A stretch of 64,000 nt of DNA from NCBI GenBank assembly GCA_016215645.1, contig JACRIX010000060.1, positions 1 to 64,000 on the forward strand, given 5' to 3'. Made by a program: the position numbers and the translations under genes. This DNA comes from Rhodocyclales bacterium (GTDB lineage: Bacteria > Pseudomonadota > Gammaproteobacteria > Burkholderiales > Rhodocyclaceae). This document shows positions 1 through 9,290 of this stretch, piece after piece. Below the pieces are notes generated by a model. It was not told where the DNA came from and searched no databases. It saw only the letters and a list, made by a program, of their open reading frames with translations. Each line of letters begins with the position of its first letter. Position 1 is the stretch's first letter.

Positions 1-1
1 C

Positions 2-1381
2 ATGCTCGGCCTGTCGACCCACGCCTGGAAGGTTAATTTCTGCAAATTCACCAACGAGACGCGCAACGGCATCGAAGACTCCAGCCGTTACTCCGGCCTC
101 AAGTTCCTCGCCGCCTGCCACGGCACCACCGCCGGCGGCGGCTATGAGCTGGCGCTGGCCTGCGACGAGATCGTGCTGGTCGACGACCGCTCCTCCGCCG
201 TCAGCCTGCCCGAAGTACCCCTGCTCGGCGTGCTGCCCGGCACCGGCGGCCTCACCCGCGTCACCGACAAGCGCCGTGTGCGCCGCGACCACGCCGACAT
301 CTTCTGCACCCTGACCGAAGGCATCCGCGCCCAGCGCGCCAAGGAATGGCGCCTGATCGACGACTACGCCAAGCCCCAGGTCTTCGCCGAGAAGGTGAAG
401 CAGCGCGCCACCGAACTTGCCGCCAAGAGCGACCGCCCGGCCGACGCCAGGGGCATCGCCCTGACCCCGGTCAAGCGCACGATCGACGAGGCCGGCTACC
501 ACTACGAAACGGTGGACGTCACCATCGACCGCGCCGCGCGCCGCGCCACGCTGACCGTCAAGGCGCCTGCTGCCCCGGTGCAGTCGGCCATCGACCAGAT
601 CGTTGCCGCCGGCGCCAACTGGTGGCCGCTGCAGATGGCGCGCGAACTCGACGACGCGATCCTGATGCTGCGTACCAACGACCTCGAAGTCGGCACTTGG
701 GTGCTCAAGACCACGGGCGATGCCGCCCTCGCCCTGGCCGCCGACGCCGTGCTCGACCAGCAGCGCGGCCACTGGTTGGTGCGCGAGACCATCGGTATGC
801 TGCGCCGGACCCTGGCGCGCCTCGACGTCACCTCGCGCACCCTGATCGCCCTGGTCGAGCGCGACTCCTGCTTCGCCGGCACCTTGGCCGAATTGCTGTT
901 CGCCGCCGACCGCGGCTACATGCTGGCCCTGCCCAACGCCGCCGCCGAGGAAGGCCGCGTCACGCTGTCGACGATGAATTTCGGCGACTACCCGATGGTC
1001 AATGGCCAGTACCGCATCGGCGCCCGCTTCTACGGAGAAGAAGGCCCGATTGCCGCCGCGAAGGCCGCGATCGGCAAGCCGCTGGGCGCCGCCGCCGCGC
1101 TGGAACTCGGCCTCGTCACCGCGACCCCGGACGACCTCGACTGGGACGATGAGATCCGCATCGTCCTCGAAGAGCGCGCCAGCCTGTCTCCCGACGCACT
1201 GACCGGCATGGAAGCCAACCTGCGCTTCGGTCCCGGCGAGACCATGGAAACCCGCGTCTTCGGCCGCCTCTCAGCCTGGCAGAACTGGATCTTCATCCGC
1301 CCCAACGCCGTCGGCGAAGGCGGCGCGCTGAAGGTCTTTGGCAGCGGCAACAAGGCCAAATTCAATTGGGAACGCGTCTAA
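2..1381 (+). CDS. boxC: Benzoyl-CoA-dihydrodiol lyase BoxC (5'-truncated by window edge)
   Basis: The C-terminal 459 residues of a crotonase-family protein of about 550 residues; the start lies before the window. A crotonase core is seen early in the fragment (GTTAGGGYELALACDEI, then the LPEVPLLGVLPGTGGLTR region), followed by a long extension characteristic of BoxC rather than short enoyl-CoA hydratases. BoxC opens the dihydrodiol/epoxide-derived ring of benzoyl-CoA hydrolytically, giving 3,4-dehydroadipyl-CoA semialdehyde and formate. It is followed 40 bases later by boxB and then boxA, the standard box set, which fixes the assignment. The first codon read here is internal and is not a proposed start. 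Confidence 0.95.
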   Translation: MLGLSTHAWKVNFCKFTNETRNGIEDSSRYSGLKFLAACHGTTAGGGYELALACDEIVLVDDRSSAVSLPEVPLLGVLPGTGGLTRVTDKRRVRRDHADIFCTLTEGIRAQRAKEWRLIDDYAKPQVFAEKVKQRATELAAKSDRPADARGIALTPVKRTIDEAGYHYETVDVTIDRAARRATLTVKAPAAPVQSAIDQIVAAGANWWPLQMARELDDAILMLRTNDLEVGTWVLKTTGDAALALAADAVLDQQRGHWLVRETIGMLRRTLARLDVTSRTLIALVERDSCFAGTLAELLFAADRGYMLALPNAAAEEGRVTLSTMNFGDYPMVNGQYRIGARFYGEEGPIAAAKAAIGKPLGAAAALELGLVTATPDDLDWDDEIRIVLEERASLSPDALTGMEANLRFGPGETMETRVFGRLSAWQNWIFIRPNAVGEGGALKVFGSGNKAKFNWERV

Positions 1382-1421
1382 AACCCCAACCACAGATAGA
1401 ACCCACCCCACGGAGAATGCA

Positions 1422-2846
<1,425 letters not shown>

Positions 2847-2948
2847 GACGCGGCACCCCGCCTGATCCGGATTCCGGCCACCCTCCGCGGTGGCCGGAAG
2901 GCTGGTATCGTTCGCCCGTCGAACCCCCAACCGACCGAAGGACATGAC

Positions 2949-4184
2949 ATGACCACGATCATGCGCCAGCACCTGATCGATCCCGAGATCTGCATCCGCT
3001 GCAACACCTGCGAGGAAACCTGCCCGGTCGATGCCATCAGCCACGACTCTCGCAACTACGTCATCGACGCGGCCAAGTGCAAGCTTTGCTACAACTGCAT
3101 CTCGCCCTGCCCCACCGGCGCCATCGACAGCTGGCGCAACATGCCGGCGGACCAGGCCTACCCGACCGCAGAGCAGTTGTTATGGGACACGCTGCCCGGC
3201 CAGATCGCGCTCGACGCGCCTGCAGAAGTCGGCGCTGGCGGTACGGCGAGCGAGACGCCCGCAGATGTCGAACGCATCGCCGCCGCCTCCACCGCCGGCC
3301 AGGGCGGTGCTGCGCCCCCGCCGTGGTCGGCCGCCCACCCCTACATCAACCTTTACGGTATCCACAATCCCGCCGTGGCTACCGTCAGCGGCAATTTCCA
3401 GCTCACGGCCGAGGATGCCTCCAGCGACATCCGCCACATCGTGCTGGATTTCGGCAACGCCTCGTTTCCGGTGCTGGAAGGCCAGACCATCGGCATCCTT
3501 GCCCCGGGGCTGGACGCCAACGGCAAACCCCACCACGTGCGCCTGTACTCCGTGGCCAGCCCGCGCGACGGCGAGCGCCCCAAGTACAACAATCTATCGC
3601 TGACCGTGAAGCGCGTCACCGAGGACCACGACGGCAAGCCCGCGCGCGGCATCGGCTCGAACTACCTGTGCGACCTGAAGAAGGGCGACAAGGTCAATGT
3701 CGTCGGCCCTTACGGCACCAGCTTCCTGATGCCCAACCACCCGGGCAGCAACCTGCTGATGATCTGCACCGGCACCGGCTCGGCGCCGATGCGCGCCATG
3801 ACCGAACGCCGCCGCCGCAAGTTCAGTGCCGGCGAATCCCTCGGCAAGCAGATGCTCTTCTTCGGCGCTCGCAGCCCCGGCGAACTGCCCTACTTCGGCC
3901 CGCTGACCAAGCTGCCCAGGGAATTCATCGACATGAACCTGGCCTTCTCGCGCGTGCCGGGCGAGCCCAAGCGCTACGTGCAAGACCTGCTGCGCGAGCG
4001 CGGCGGCGACGTGGCGCGCCTGCTGCGCGACGAAAACACCTACGTCTATCTTTGCGGCCTGAAGGGCATGGAGCAAGGCGTCGAAGAAGCCTTCACCGAA
4101 GCCTGCCGCGCCAACGGCCTCGACTGGCAAGCGCTGCGCCCGCAGCTGCTGCTACAGGGGCGGTATCACGTGGAAACCTACTGA
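2949..4184 (+). CDS. boxA: Benzoyl-CoA epoxidase reductase subunit BoxA
   Basis: 411 residues. The N-terminus holds two 4Fe-4S ferredoxin motifs ([12 protein letters not shown] near residue 16 and [12 protein letters not shown] near 46). A linker follows, then a ferredoxin-NADP-reductase-like half: an FAD-binding RLYSVAS motif near residue 198 and a [10 protein letters not shown] nucleotide motif. It passes NADPH electrons to BoxB. The linker (about residues 90-125) is Ala/Gly/Thr-rich and is partly encoded by a copy of the dispersed AGTCGGCGCT repeat, read as VGAGGTA. A start 12 bases downstream (MRQHLIDPE) is also possible. Confidence 0.95.
   Translation: MTTIMRQHLIDPEICIRCNTCEETCPVDAISHDSRNYVIDAAKCKLCYNCISPCPTGAIDSWRNMPADQAYPTAEQLLWDTLPGQIALDAPAEVGAGGTASETPADVERIAAASTAGQGGAAPPPWSAAHPYINLYGIHNPAVATVSGNFQLTAEDASSDIRHIVLDFGNASFPVLEGQTIGILAPGLDANGKPHHVRLYSVASPRDGERPKYNNLSLTVKRVTEDHDGKPARGIGSNYLCDLKKGDKVNVVGPYGTSFLMPNHPGSNLLMICTGTGSAPMRAMTERRRRKFSAGESLGKQMLFFGARSPGELPYFGPLTKLPREFIDMNLAFSRVPGEPKRYVQDLLRERGGDVARLLRDENTYVYLCGLKGMEQGVEEAFTEACRANGLDWQALRPQLLLQGRYHVETY
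3225..3250 (+). repeat. Dispersed repeat copy 1 (inside boxA)
   Basis: Core AGTCGGCGCT followed by GGCGGTACGGCGA. It encodes VGAGGTA in the linker between the ferredoxin and flavin domains of BoxA, a position where added or altered residues would be tolerated. Nearly identical over 23 bases to the copies at 4203 and 44671. Confidence 0.8.
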
Positions 4185-4202
4185 CCGACCAGGAGCGGGG
4201 CA

Positions 4203-4227
4203 AGAGTCGGCGCTGGCGGGACGGCGA
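4203..4227 (+). repeat. Dispersed repeat copy 2 (boxA to MDR gap)
   Basis: Core AGTCGGCGCT followed by GGCGGGACGGCGA, just after the boxA stop in the 110-base gap before the next gene. It differs from copy 1 by a single base over 23. Confidence 0.8.
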
Positions 4228-4294
4228 CGGCCGTATCATTGCCGCGCGCGGCCAACGGACGACGGCCGGTACGCCCCCTCCCTGAGGAGACCCC

Positions 4295-5290
4295 ATGCAA
4301 GCCTGTTATATCCAGCGTTACGGCAATGCCGAGGTGGTTCGTGTCGGCGAATTGCCGGTGCCGACTCCCGGCCCGGGCGAGTTGCTGTTCCGCATGGAAG
4401 CGGCCAGCGTCAATCCGGTCGATTTCAAGATCCGCATGGGCATGCTGCGGGCGCTGCAGGCCTACCGCATGCCGGCGATCCTGGGCAACGATGCGGCCGG
4501 TGTGGTCACGGCGCTGGGGCCGGGGGTGGCAGGCTTCAAGCTCGGCGACCGGGTGGCGGCGCGGCTGGACAAGGCGCGCATGGGCGCCTTCGCCGAATTC
4601 GTGGTGGCGCGGCCGCAGCACCTGGCAAAGATTCCGGAGGGCGTGAGCTACGCCCAGGCCGCAGCCGTGGCGCTGGCCGGGCTGACGGCTTGGCAATGCC
4701 TGACCGAAGTGCTATGCATTGCCCCCGGCGAACGGGTGCTGATCCATGCCGGTGGCGGCGGTGTCGGGCACCTGGCGATCCAGCTCGCCAAAGGGCTGGG
4801 CGCCCATGTCACGACCACGGCCTCGGCAACGAGCCACGACTGGCTGCGCGAGCTCGGCGCCGATGCCTGCGTGGATTACCGCGACACCGACTTCACGCAC
4901 GAATGCGCGCCCTTCGACGCGGTGCTCGATGCAATGGGCGGCGACACCCTGCTGCGCTCGATCGGTCATACCCGACGCGGTGGTCGCGTGGTCAGCATCG
5001 GCGACATGCCGACCCCGGAAGTGGCGACCGCGTTCGGCAAACCCTGGCTGGTGCCGGTGTTCTGGCTGCTCTCGCGCCGGCCGCGGGCGGCGGCGCGCGC
5101 GCAGGGGGTGGCCTACCGTTACTGGTTCATGCGTGAGGACGGTGCCCAGTTGGCCAGGCTGCTGGACAAGCTGGCGCGCGGCGAACTGCAGCTGCGGATC
5201 GAACGGGAATTCACACTGGCACAGGCGCCCGACGCGTTGCGCCTCATCGCGGCGGGCCGGGTGCGCGGCAAACTGGTGGTCCGGCCTTGA
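4295..5290 (+). CDS. Zinc-independent MDR-family NAD(P)H:quinone oxidoreductase-like protein
   Basis: 331 residues, the usual length for quinone-oxidoreductase-type medium-chain dehydrogenases. The N-terminal GroES-like half contains the AASVNPVDFKIR and GNDAAGVVTALG segments. The Rossmann half contains a nucleotide-binding run, HAGGGGVGHLAIQLAK, near residues 150-165. Structural-zinc cysteines are absent. A GGAGA ribosome site precedes the ATG. It follows the box operon on the same strand after 110 bases, so co-transcription is possible, but nothing in the sequence ties it to benzoyl-CoA chemistry. The substrate cannot be told; reduction of a quinone or an enone is the family norm. Confidence 0.75.
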   Translation: MQACYIQRYGNAEVVRVGELPVPTPGPGELLFRMEAASVNPVDFKIRMGMLRALQAYRMPAILGNDAAGVVTALGPGVAGFKLGDRVAARLDKARMGAFAEFVVARPQHLAKIPEGVSYAQAAAVALAGLTAWQCLTEVLCIAPGERVLIHAGGGGVGHLAIQLAKGLGAHVTTTASATSHDWLRELGADACVDYRDTDFTHECAPFDAVLDAMGGDTLLRSIGHTRRGGRVVSIGDMPTPEVATAFGKPWLVPVFWLLSRRPRAAARAQGVAYRYWFMREDGAQLARLLDKLARGELQLRIEREFTLAQAPDALRLIAAGRVRGKLVVRP

Positions 5291-5405
5291 GCGGTACCCG
5301 CCACGCCATTGCCACGGCTTGGCGCAGCAATGGTGTCGACAGGCAGACTTCAAAGCTAGAATTGGCCGGCTCCCGTTCCTTATCCAAGAAAAGGTGATTT
5401 AATTT

Positions 5406-6080
5406 ATGGACTCGAATCTCAAGCAAGGCAAAGCGGCCCGTTTCATACCCTTGGCGCTGGTATTTCTGGTGATCGTGTTTGCGGCATTGACCGCCATGTT
5501 TTTCGCCAAGAGCAACGATCTCGAAGCGGCGCTGACCGACGCCCAGGCCAACGCCACCAAGGCACAGCAGGATGCGCAGGCCCTGCGCAAGAAGGGCGAG
5601 GATGGCCTCAAGGCCGCCAATGCCAGGATTGCAGCGCTGGAGCAGGAACGTGCAGACGCCGAGAAGATGAAAGTCCTGCTTGCCGCCATCGAGCCTCAAC
5701 TGACACCGGTATTGGAAGCGGCCAGCCGCGCCAAGACCGGCAAGCCGGATGCGCGTGCCGCCGGCCTGGTCGGCCTCGGCCTGATCGGCCAGATTGTGCA
5801 CGGGCAGAAACATGACGCCGCACTGGCTACGCTGGAACGGGCCTTGGCCATTGACGGTGCCAACTGCCCGGCCGGCCTGGCGATCAATCTTGCCGGGACA
5901 AAGAAGCTGGATGTCACGCCCGAATGTGCGGCGCTGCTGCCTGCCGCACCGGCCGCGAAAGATGCCAAGCCGGCGGCGGAAGCCAAGCCCGCCGCCGAAG
6001 CCAAACCGGCCGCCGAGGCCAAGCCAGCACCCGAAACCAAGCCGGCCCCCGAGGCGAAGTCGGCAGCGCCGGCAAAGTAA
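5406..6080 (+). CDS. Membrane-anchored coiled-coil protein with Ala/Lys/Pro-repeat tail, function unknown
   Basis: 224 residues, not recognised. One transmembrane helix near residues 14-34 (LALVFLVIVFAALTAMFFA) follows a short basic N-terminus, so the body probably lies outside the cytoplasm. Residues 38-100 are a heptad-like Ala/Glu/Lys/Gln coiled coil. The last 50 residues are imperfect tandem copies of AEAKPA / PETKPA. Such tails are common in envelope or polymer-binding proteins, but this alone gives no function. The gene stands alone and ends in a strong hairpin region shared with the convergent gene at 6156. Confidence 0.6.
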   Translation: MDSNLKQGKAARFIPLALVFLVIVFAALTAMFFAKSNDLEAALTDAQANATKAQQDAQALRKKGEDGLKAANARIAALEQERADAEKMKVLLAAIEPQLTPVLEAASRAKTGKPDARAAGLVGLGLIGQIVHGQKHDAALATLERALAIDGANCPAGLAINLAGTKKLDVTPECAALLPAAPAAKDAKPAAEAKPAAEAKPAAEAKPAPETKPAPEAKSAAPAK

Positions 6081-6087
6081 GCAAGGC

Positions 6088-6143
6088 CGGCGCAAAGCGC
6101 CGGGGCCGTTTCGTAGCCTTGCCGGGTCACCGGGCAAGGCTAC
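6088..6143. terminator. Double hairpin between convergent genes
   Basis: Two stem-loops follow each other. CCGGCGC-AAA-GCGCCGG (6088-6104) is followed by CCGTTTCG. TAGCCTTGCC...GGCAAGGCTA (6115-6143) has a 10-base perfect stem and a 9-base loop. They sit between the plus-strand gene ending at 6080 and the minus-strand gene ending at 6156, so a bidirectional terminator is likely. T-tracts are weak. Confidence 0.6.
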
Positions 6144-6155
6144 GGGTTGGCGCTC

Positions 6156-6422
6156 CTATTTGCGCCCCTGTCCGGTGATCCGGCGCAGCAGCACTTCACG
6201 CTCCGCTTCCTGATGACGTCGGATGTTGTCGCGCGCATGGATCCAGGGGAATACGAAGAATACCGGACCAAGCAAGGCCAGCATGACGAGGAAGGCCTCG
6301 TCGAAGCCGCAGCCGAGGAACACGACTATCGGCGCCACGGCAACACCCGTCATGAGGAAATCGACCAGATCGTCGGGTTTGGTGTAACCGCAGACGGCAA
6401 AAAATCGGGCAAGCATGATCAT
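6156..6422 (-). CDS. Small two-helix membrane protein, function unknown
   Basis: 88 residues with two hydrophobic segments (about residues 20-38 and 43-60) and a charged C-terminus (RRHQEAEREVLLRRITG). A ribosome site GGGAGA lies about 5 bases before the ATG; a second ATG two codons in is also possible. No family recognised. Upstream (6423-6716) is a 294-base gene-free stretch holding a perfect palindrome at 6520 and otherwise nothing I can name. Confidence 0.55.
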   Translation of the reverse strand: MIMLARFFAVCGYTKPDDLVDFLMTGVAVAPIVVFLGCGFDEAFLVMLALLGPVFFVFPWIHARDNIRRHQEAEREVLLRRITGQGRK

Positions 6423-6519
6423 CTCCCTGCGCCCGCCCAGCCGGTTGAATCGATCGGCCGGCGGCCGCTTCCACCCAGGACGTCGGGGATCGATATCCTC
6501 TGGGCTTGGCCAGATTTAC

Positions 6520-6537
6520 GGCGGAACCGGTTCCGCC
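6520..6537. repeat. Perfect 18-base palindrome in gene-free stretch
   Basis: GGCGGAACCGGTTCCGCC reads the same on both strands and is followed by TTTACC. It could be an operator or a short hairpin. No plus-strand gene ends just before it, which argues against a simple terminator. Confidence 0.4.
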
Positions 6538-6716
6538 TTTACCGTGGCTGCCGAATACGGCGCTCCCCGTGCGGCGACAGGATCTCTGGAATGCAAGCGT
6601 ACCCGGCGATATATCGCTGGCTATTCCTGAAAATAAGCGCATGCTGGTTCGGTTGCCGGCCACGTATGGACCGGAAACCATCGCCCGACGACCGGCGACC
6701 AGGCAGAGGAGCCGCC

Positions 6717-6908
6717 ATGGACAGCATCACCCCCATCCCCAACGTGATACCCCCACTACCCATTCCGCTCCCTGCGGCAGACCAGCCGAATGAGGTGGCA
6801 CCGGAGGCGCTGATGCCCTATGGGGAGGCTGCCAAGGCGATTTTTGTCAAAGCCAACGGCTTGCCTGCCTACAGGAAGTCGATCAAGTTCGTCCGACGCG
6901 CCGATTGA
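6717..6908 (+). CDS. Small protein with Pro/Ile-rich N-terminus, function unknown
   Basis: 63 residues. A strong AGAGGAG ribosome site sits 6 bases before the ATG. The N-terminal third alternates Pro with Ile/Leu (ITPIPNVIPPLPIPLP), and the C-terminus is basic. It precedes, by 14 bases, another small gene with its own good ribosome site, so the two look co-transcribed. Not recognised. Confidence 0.5.
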   Translation: MDSITPIPNVIPPLPIPLPAADQPNEVAPEALMPYGEAAKAIFVKANGLPAYRKSIKFVRRAD

Positions 6909-6922
6909 GCGAGGAGCAAACC

Positions 6923-7057
6923 ATGTCCAAGATCCGAAAAGGCAACAAGGAAACCCGCAAGGCCCCAAAGCTCAGCCCCAAGGCAAAGAAAGCTGCCAAA
7001 GTTGCGCGCAGACACGATGGTGACATCGTCCCGTTCATACCTGTCGCGGAACGGTAG
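6923..7057 (+). CDS. 44-residue very basic protein, function unknown
   Basis: Starts MSKIRKGNKETRKAPKLSPK and contains a second Lys/Ala cluster before ending DGDIVPFIPVAER. A GAGGAG ribosome site lies 6 bases upstream of the ATG, and the preceding small gene ends 14 bases away. The composition resembles small nucleic-acid-binding proteins, but no family is recognised. The good ribosome site and tight spacing are the main support that it is real. Confidence 0.45.
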   Translation: MSKIRKGNKETRKAPKLSPKAKKAAKVARRHDGDIVPFIPVAER

Positions 7058-7090
7058 CAACCCCGGCGGCGGCCGGCGGGACGGCCCTGC

Positions 7091-7393
7091 TCAATCGGCG
7101 AAGTGGTATTCCGCCGCGGTGACCGCGCCAGCGGTCAGGGTCACCTTGCAAGTATGGCGTCCGTAGCTTTTCGGCTCGCCGAGCAGGACCGCGCCCGATT
7201 CAGGCACCGTCCCCGCGAGTTTCCACTCCTCGATGAAAACCTTGAGCTTCGCCCCGGTCATCCCGGGTGTTAGCTGTTTGCACACGGACCGCATCCGGTC
7301 TTCACCCGTAGCATTGAAATAGGTGACGAAGATAACGGCAAGAATGATGGGAGCCCCTATCAGGAGTCCCAGACCTTTGGCAAGTGGCGTCAT
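7091..7393 (-). CDS. Small membrane-anchored protein, function unknown
   Basis: 100 residues. One N-terminal hydrophobic helix (about residues 7-26) is followed by a soluble domain with two cysteines (SVCKQL and RHTCKV) that could form a disulfide outside the membrane. The helix could also act as an uncleaved signal. No family recognised. It is convergent with the small basic gene ending at 7057. Confidence 0.5.
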   Translation of the reverse strand: MTPLAKGLGLLIGAPIILAVIFVTYFNATGEDRMRSVCKQLTPGMTGAKLKVFIEEWKLAGTVPESGAVLLGEPKSYGRHTCKVTLTAGAVTAAEYHFAD

Positions 7394-7459
7394 GGCGCGG
7401 ACCGGAAGTGACGGCGCAGTCTACAACCAATGGGCGTGCCAGGGCCGTCGCCTGCACTG

Positions 7460-7487
7460 CTGAAAGTCGGCGCCGGCGATTCGGCGA
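7460..7487 (+). repeat. Dispersed repeat copy 3 (intergenic)
   Basis: CTGAAAGTCGGCGCC followed by GGCGATTCGGCGA, in the 113-base gap between the minus-strand genes starting at 7393 and ending at 7507. The last core base differs (C for T), and the arm differs from the consensus at two positions. Confidence 0.65.
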
Positions 7488-7506
7488 GCGGCGCCCCTTG
7501 AATGCA

Positions 7507-7938
7507 TCAGGGCCGAATGTAGGCCCAGCCTTCGCGCTGCTTCTGCATCAACTCGACAACGCCTGCCTTGACGTAGCTGATCTTGTCGATCATGTCGTCG
7601 CGTTTGATCTTCTGATTGGTCATGGTGTTCTCGCAAGCCACCACCTTCACGCCCTGGGCCATGGCATCGATGATGCGGTTGGCAACAGTCGCGTCGGCCT
7701 TGAGCATGCCGATACCGGGGCCGTAGGCCACGATCTCTACCTCGGTATTGGCGGCACCGAGATCGGTCTGCACGTTCTTCGCGTTATTCAGCGCAAGATT
7801 CCACTTGGCCGGGTCGGCATCGCTGACCTGGAAGATCACGCGGGCCTTGGTGCTGGCATCGGCGGCGAGCGTCGGCAAGGGTGCGGCAATGGCAAGGGCG
7901 GCGGCAAACAGGGTGGCGCAGGCGGCATGTCGAATCAT
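7507..7938 (-). CDS. Secreted DsrE-like family protein
   Basis: 143 residues. The start at 7938 gives a clear signal peptide (MIRHAACATLFAAALAIAAP, cleavage near TLAADA) behind a GGAG ribosome site. The mature part is a DsrE/DsrF-type fold: a VIFQVSDADPAKWNLALNNA strand-helix, an EIVAYGPGIGML loop, a conserved Cys in VVACENT, and a C-terminal GWAYIRP. DsrE-family proteins often handle sulfane sulfur or persulfides; the periplasmic members are poorly understood. The mature region aligns along its length with the C-terminal domain of the anti-sigma factor at 8614. An ECF-type promoter in front of it matches the one in front of the divergent sigma factor, so it is probably a regulon member. Confidence 0.8.
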   Translation of the reverse strand: MIRHAACATLFAAALAIAAPLPTLAADASTKARVIFQVSDADPAKWNLALNNAKNVQTDLGAANTEVEIVAYGPGIGMLKADATVANRIIDAMAQGVKVVACENTMTNQKIKRDDMIDKISYVKAGVVELMQKQREGWAYIRP

Positions 7939-7982
7939 GGTGTCTCCTCGGTCGTGTGGTTTTTTGGGCGCTACACGCATGA

Positions 7983-8008
7983 GACGCACCAGGCGGCATC
8001 TTTATTCC
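7983..8008 (-). promoter_or_regulatory. ECF-type promoter for the DsrE-like gene
   Basis: On the minus strand GGAAT, 17 bases, then CGTC. The expected start of transcription lies about 35-40 bases before the DsrE-like ATG. It mirrors the element at 8034-8059; together the -35 parts form the inverted repeat TTATTCCC...GGGAATAA (8002-8009 and 8033-8040). Confidence 0.6.
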
Positions 8009-8033
8009 CAGTGCACCGCAGCATGAGATTGCG

Positions 8034-8059
8034 GGAATAATCCGGACTGACTTGACGTC
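8034..8059 (+). promoter_or_regulatory. ECF-type promoter for the sigma/anti-sigma operon
   Basis: On the plus strand GGAAT, 17 bases, then CGTC, the general shape of ECF-sigma promoters (GGAA-type -35 and CGTC-type -10). It ends 12 bases before the sigma-factor ATG, so the transcript would have a very short leader, and no Shine-Dalgarno is visible there. That fits autoregulation with leaderless or near-leaderless translation. Confidence 0.6.
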
Positions 8060-8071
8060 ATACGATCATCC

Positions 8072-8617
8072 ATGACCCTGCTTTCCTTTCTGTTTCACAG
8101 CCGCCAGTGGCGCACCGCCCTTGAGGGCGCCCGCCCCGGGCTTTACCGCGTCGCCTATTCCTGGTGCCGGGACGCGGCGCTGGCCGATGACCTGGTGCAG
8201 GAAGCCACGGCCAAGGCGCTGGAGCGTGGCGACCAGCTGCGCGATCCGGCGCGCCTGAAGAGCTGGCTGTTCGCCATCCTCTCGCGCTGCTGGCACGACT
8301 ACCTCCGCGCCCGACATCCGCACGAGGACATCGATGAACTGGCGGAAGAGTACCTTGCCGGCCCGGATTCGCCTGCCGACGACGTCGAGCGCAGCCAGAC
8401 CGTGGCGCGGGTGCGCGCCGCGGTGGCCCGCTTGCCTGTCGGCCAGCGCCAGGTGCTGACCCTGGTCGACCTGGAGGAATTCGGTTACGCCGAGGTCGGC
8501 GCGATCCTCGACATACCGATCGGCACGGTGATGAGCCGGCTGCACCGCGCCCGCCGCGCCCTGCGCGACGACTTGCTGCGCGCCGAGGCACAGGTGCCGT
8601 TGCGGAGGGTCAAATGA
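8072..8617 (+). CDS. ECF-family RNA polymerase sigma factor
   Basis: 181 residues, typical for a group 4 sigma factor. Region 2 spans about residues 20-85 (DLVQEATAKALERG, then SWLFAILSRCWHDYLRAR). Region 4 spans about 115-170 (LPVGQRQVLTLVDLEEFGYAEVG, then the helix-turn-helix IPIGTVMSRLHRARRALRDDL). The stop overlaps the start of the anti-sigma gene by 4 bases (ATGA), so the two are translationally coupled. The paired GGAAT-N17-CGTC elements upstream suggest it transcribes its own operon and the divergent DsrE-like gene. Confidence 0.9.
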   Translation: MTLLSFLFHSRQWRTALEGARPGLYRVAYSWCRDAALADDLVQEATAKALERGDQLRDPARLKSWLFAILSRCWHDYLRARHPHEDIDELAEEYLAGPDSPADDVERSQTVARVRAAVARLPVGQRQVLTLVDLEEFGYAEVGAILDIPIGTVMSRLHRARRALRDDLLRAEAQVPLRRVK

Positions 8618-9288
8618 AGACGGAAATTTCCGACGCGGAACTGAACGCCTTCGTCGATGGCGAGCTCGATTCCGCCGATCGCGAACGCGTACTGGCCGCG
8701 GTGGCGGTCGACGGTGAGCTGGCGCAACGCGTCTGTGCATTGCGTCTGCTGAAGGAGCAGTTGCGCCATGCCTATGCCGAGCCGCCCGCGGCATCCCGGC
8801 GCGGCGTCGCGCCGCGGCCCTGGCGAGCCCTGGCGATGGCGCTGATGCTGGCGGGCGCGGCGGGGGCGGGATGGATCGCCCGCGACCAGTCCGCCGCCAC
8901 GGAAATCCTTGCGAGCCGGGGTGATGCCGCCCACGTCATCCTGCATCTTGCGGCCGGGGATGCCGAGCGCGCGCGCAACGCGCTGGACGATGCCGAGGGT
9001 CTGCTGCGCGCGGCGAACGACGCAGGCCGTCCGATCGCGGTGGAACTGGTGGCCAATCGTGGCGGCCTCGACCTGTTGCGCGTCGACCTTAGCCCCCATG
9101 CCGCGCGAATCGCAGCGCTGCGCCGGGCGCATCCCAACTTCGAACTGGTCGCCTGCGGACAAACCATCGAGCGCCTGCGCGAAAAGGGCATCGAGGTGCG
9201 CCTGCTGCCCGGCACCCGCGTTGCCAGCTCGGCACTGGATCAGATCGTCACCCGCATGAACCAGGGCTGGTCCTACCTGCGCATCTGA
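8614..9288 (+). CDS. Transmembrane anti-sigma factor with periplasmic DsrE-like domain
   Basis: 224 residues. The N-terminal 55 residues (ISDAELNAFVDGELDSADRE...) resemble the cytoplasmic sigma-binding domain of anti-sigma factors, but without the zinc-binding His/Cys motif. One membrane helix follows (about residues 69-90, ALAMALMLAGAAGAGWIA). The remaining 130 residues align with the secreted DsrE-like protein at 7507: VILHLAAGD, ELVANRGGLDLL, LVACGQT with the matching Cys, and the terminal GWSYLRI. The only periplasmic cysteine is the one in VACGQT. I infer that this domain senses a thiol, sulfur or related signal outside the cytoplasm and releases the sigma factor. Confidence 0.8.
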   Translation: MKTEISDAELNAFVDGELDSADRERVLAAVAVDGELAQRVCALRLLKEQLRHAYAEPPAASRRGVAPRPWRALAMALMLAGAAGAGWIARDQSAATEILASRGDAAHVILHLAAGDAERARNALDDAEGLLRAANDAGRPIAVELVANRGGLDLLRVDLSPHAARIAALRRAHPNFELVACGQTIERLREKGIEVRLLPGTRVASSALDQIVTRMNQGWSYLRI

Positions 9289-9290
9289 GG

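Noticed and set aside
8614-8790. Zinc-binding anti-sigma (ZAS) domain
   Set aside because: The His-x3-Cys-x2-Cys pattern is absent; only one Cys is present in the cytoplasmic part.
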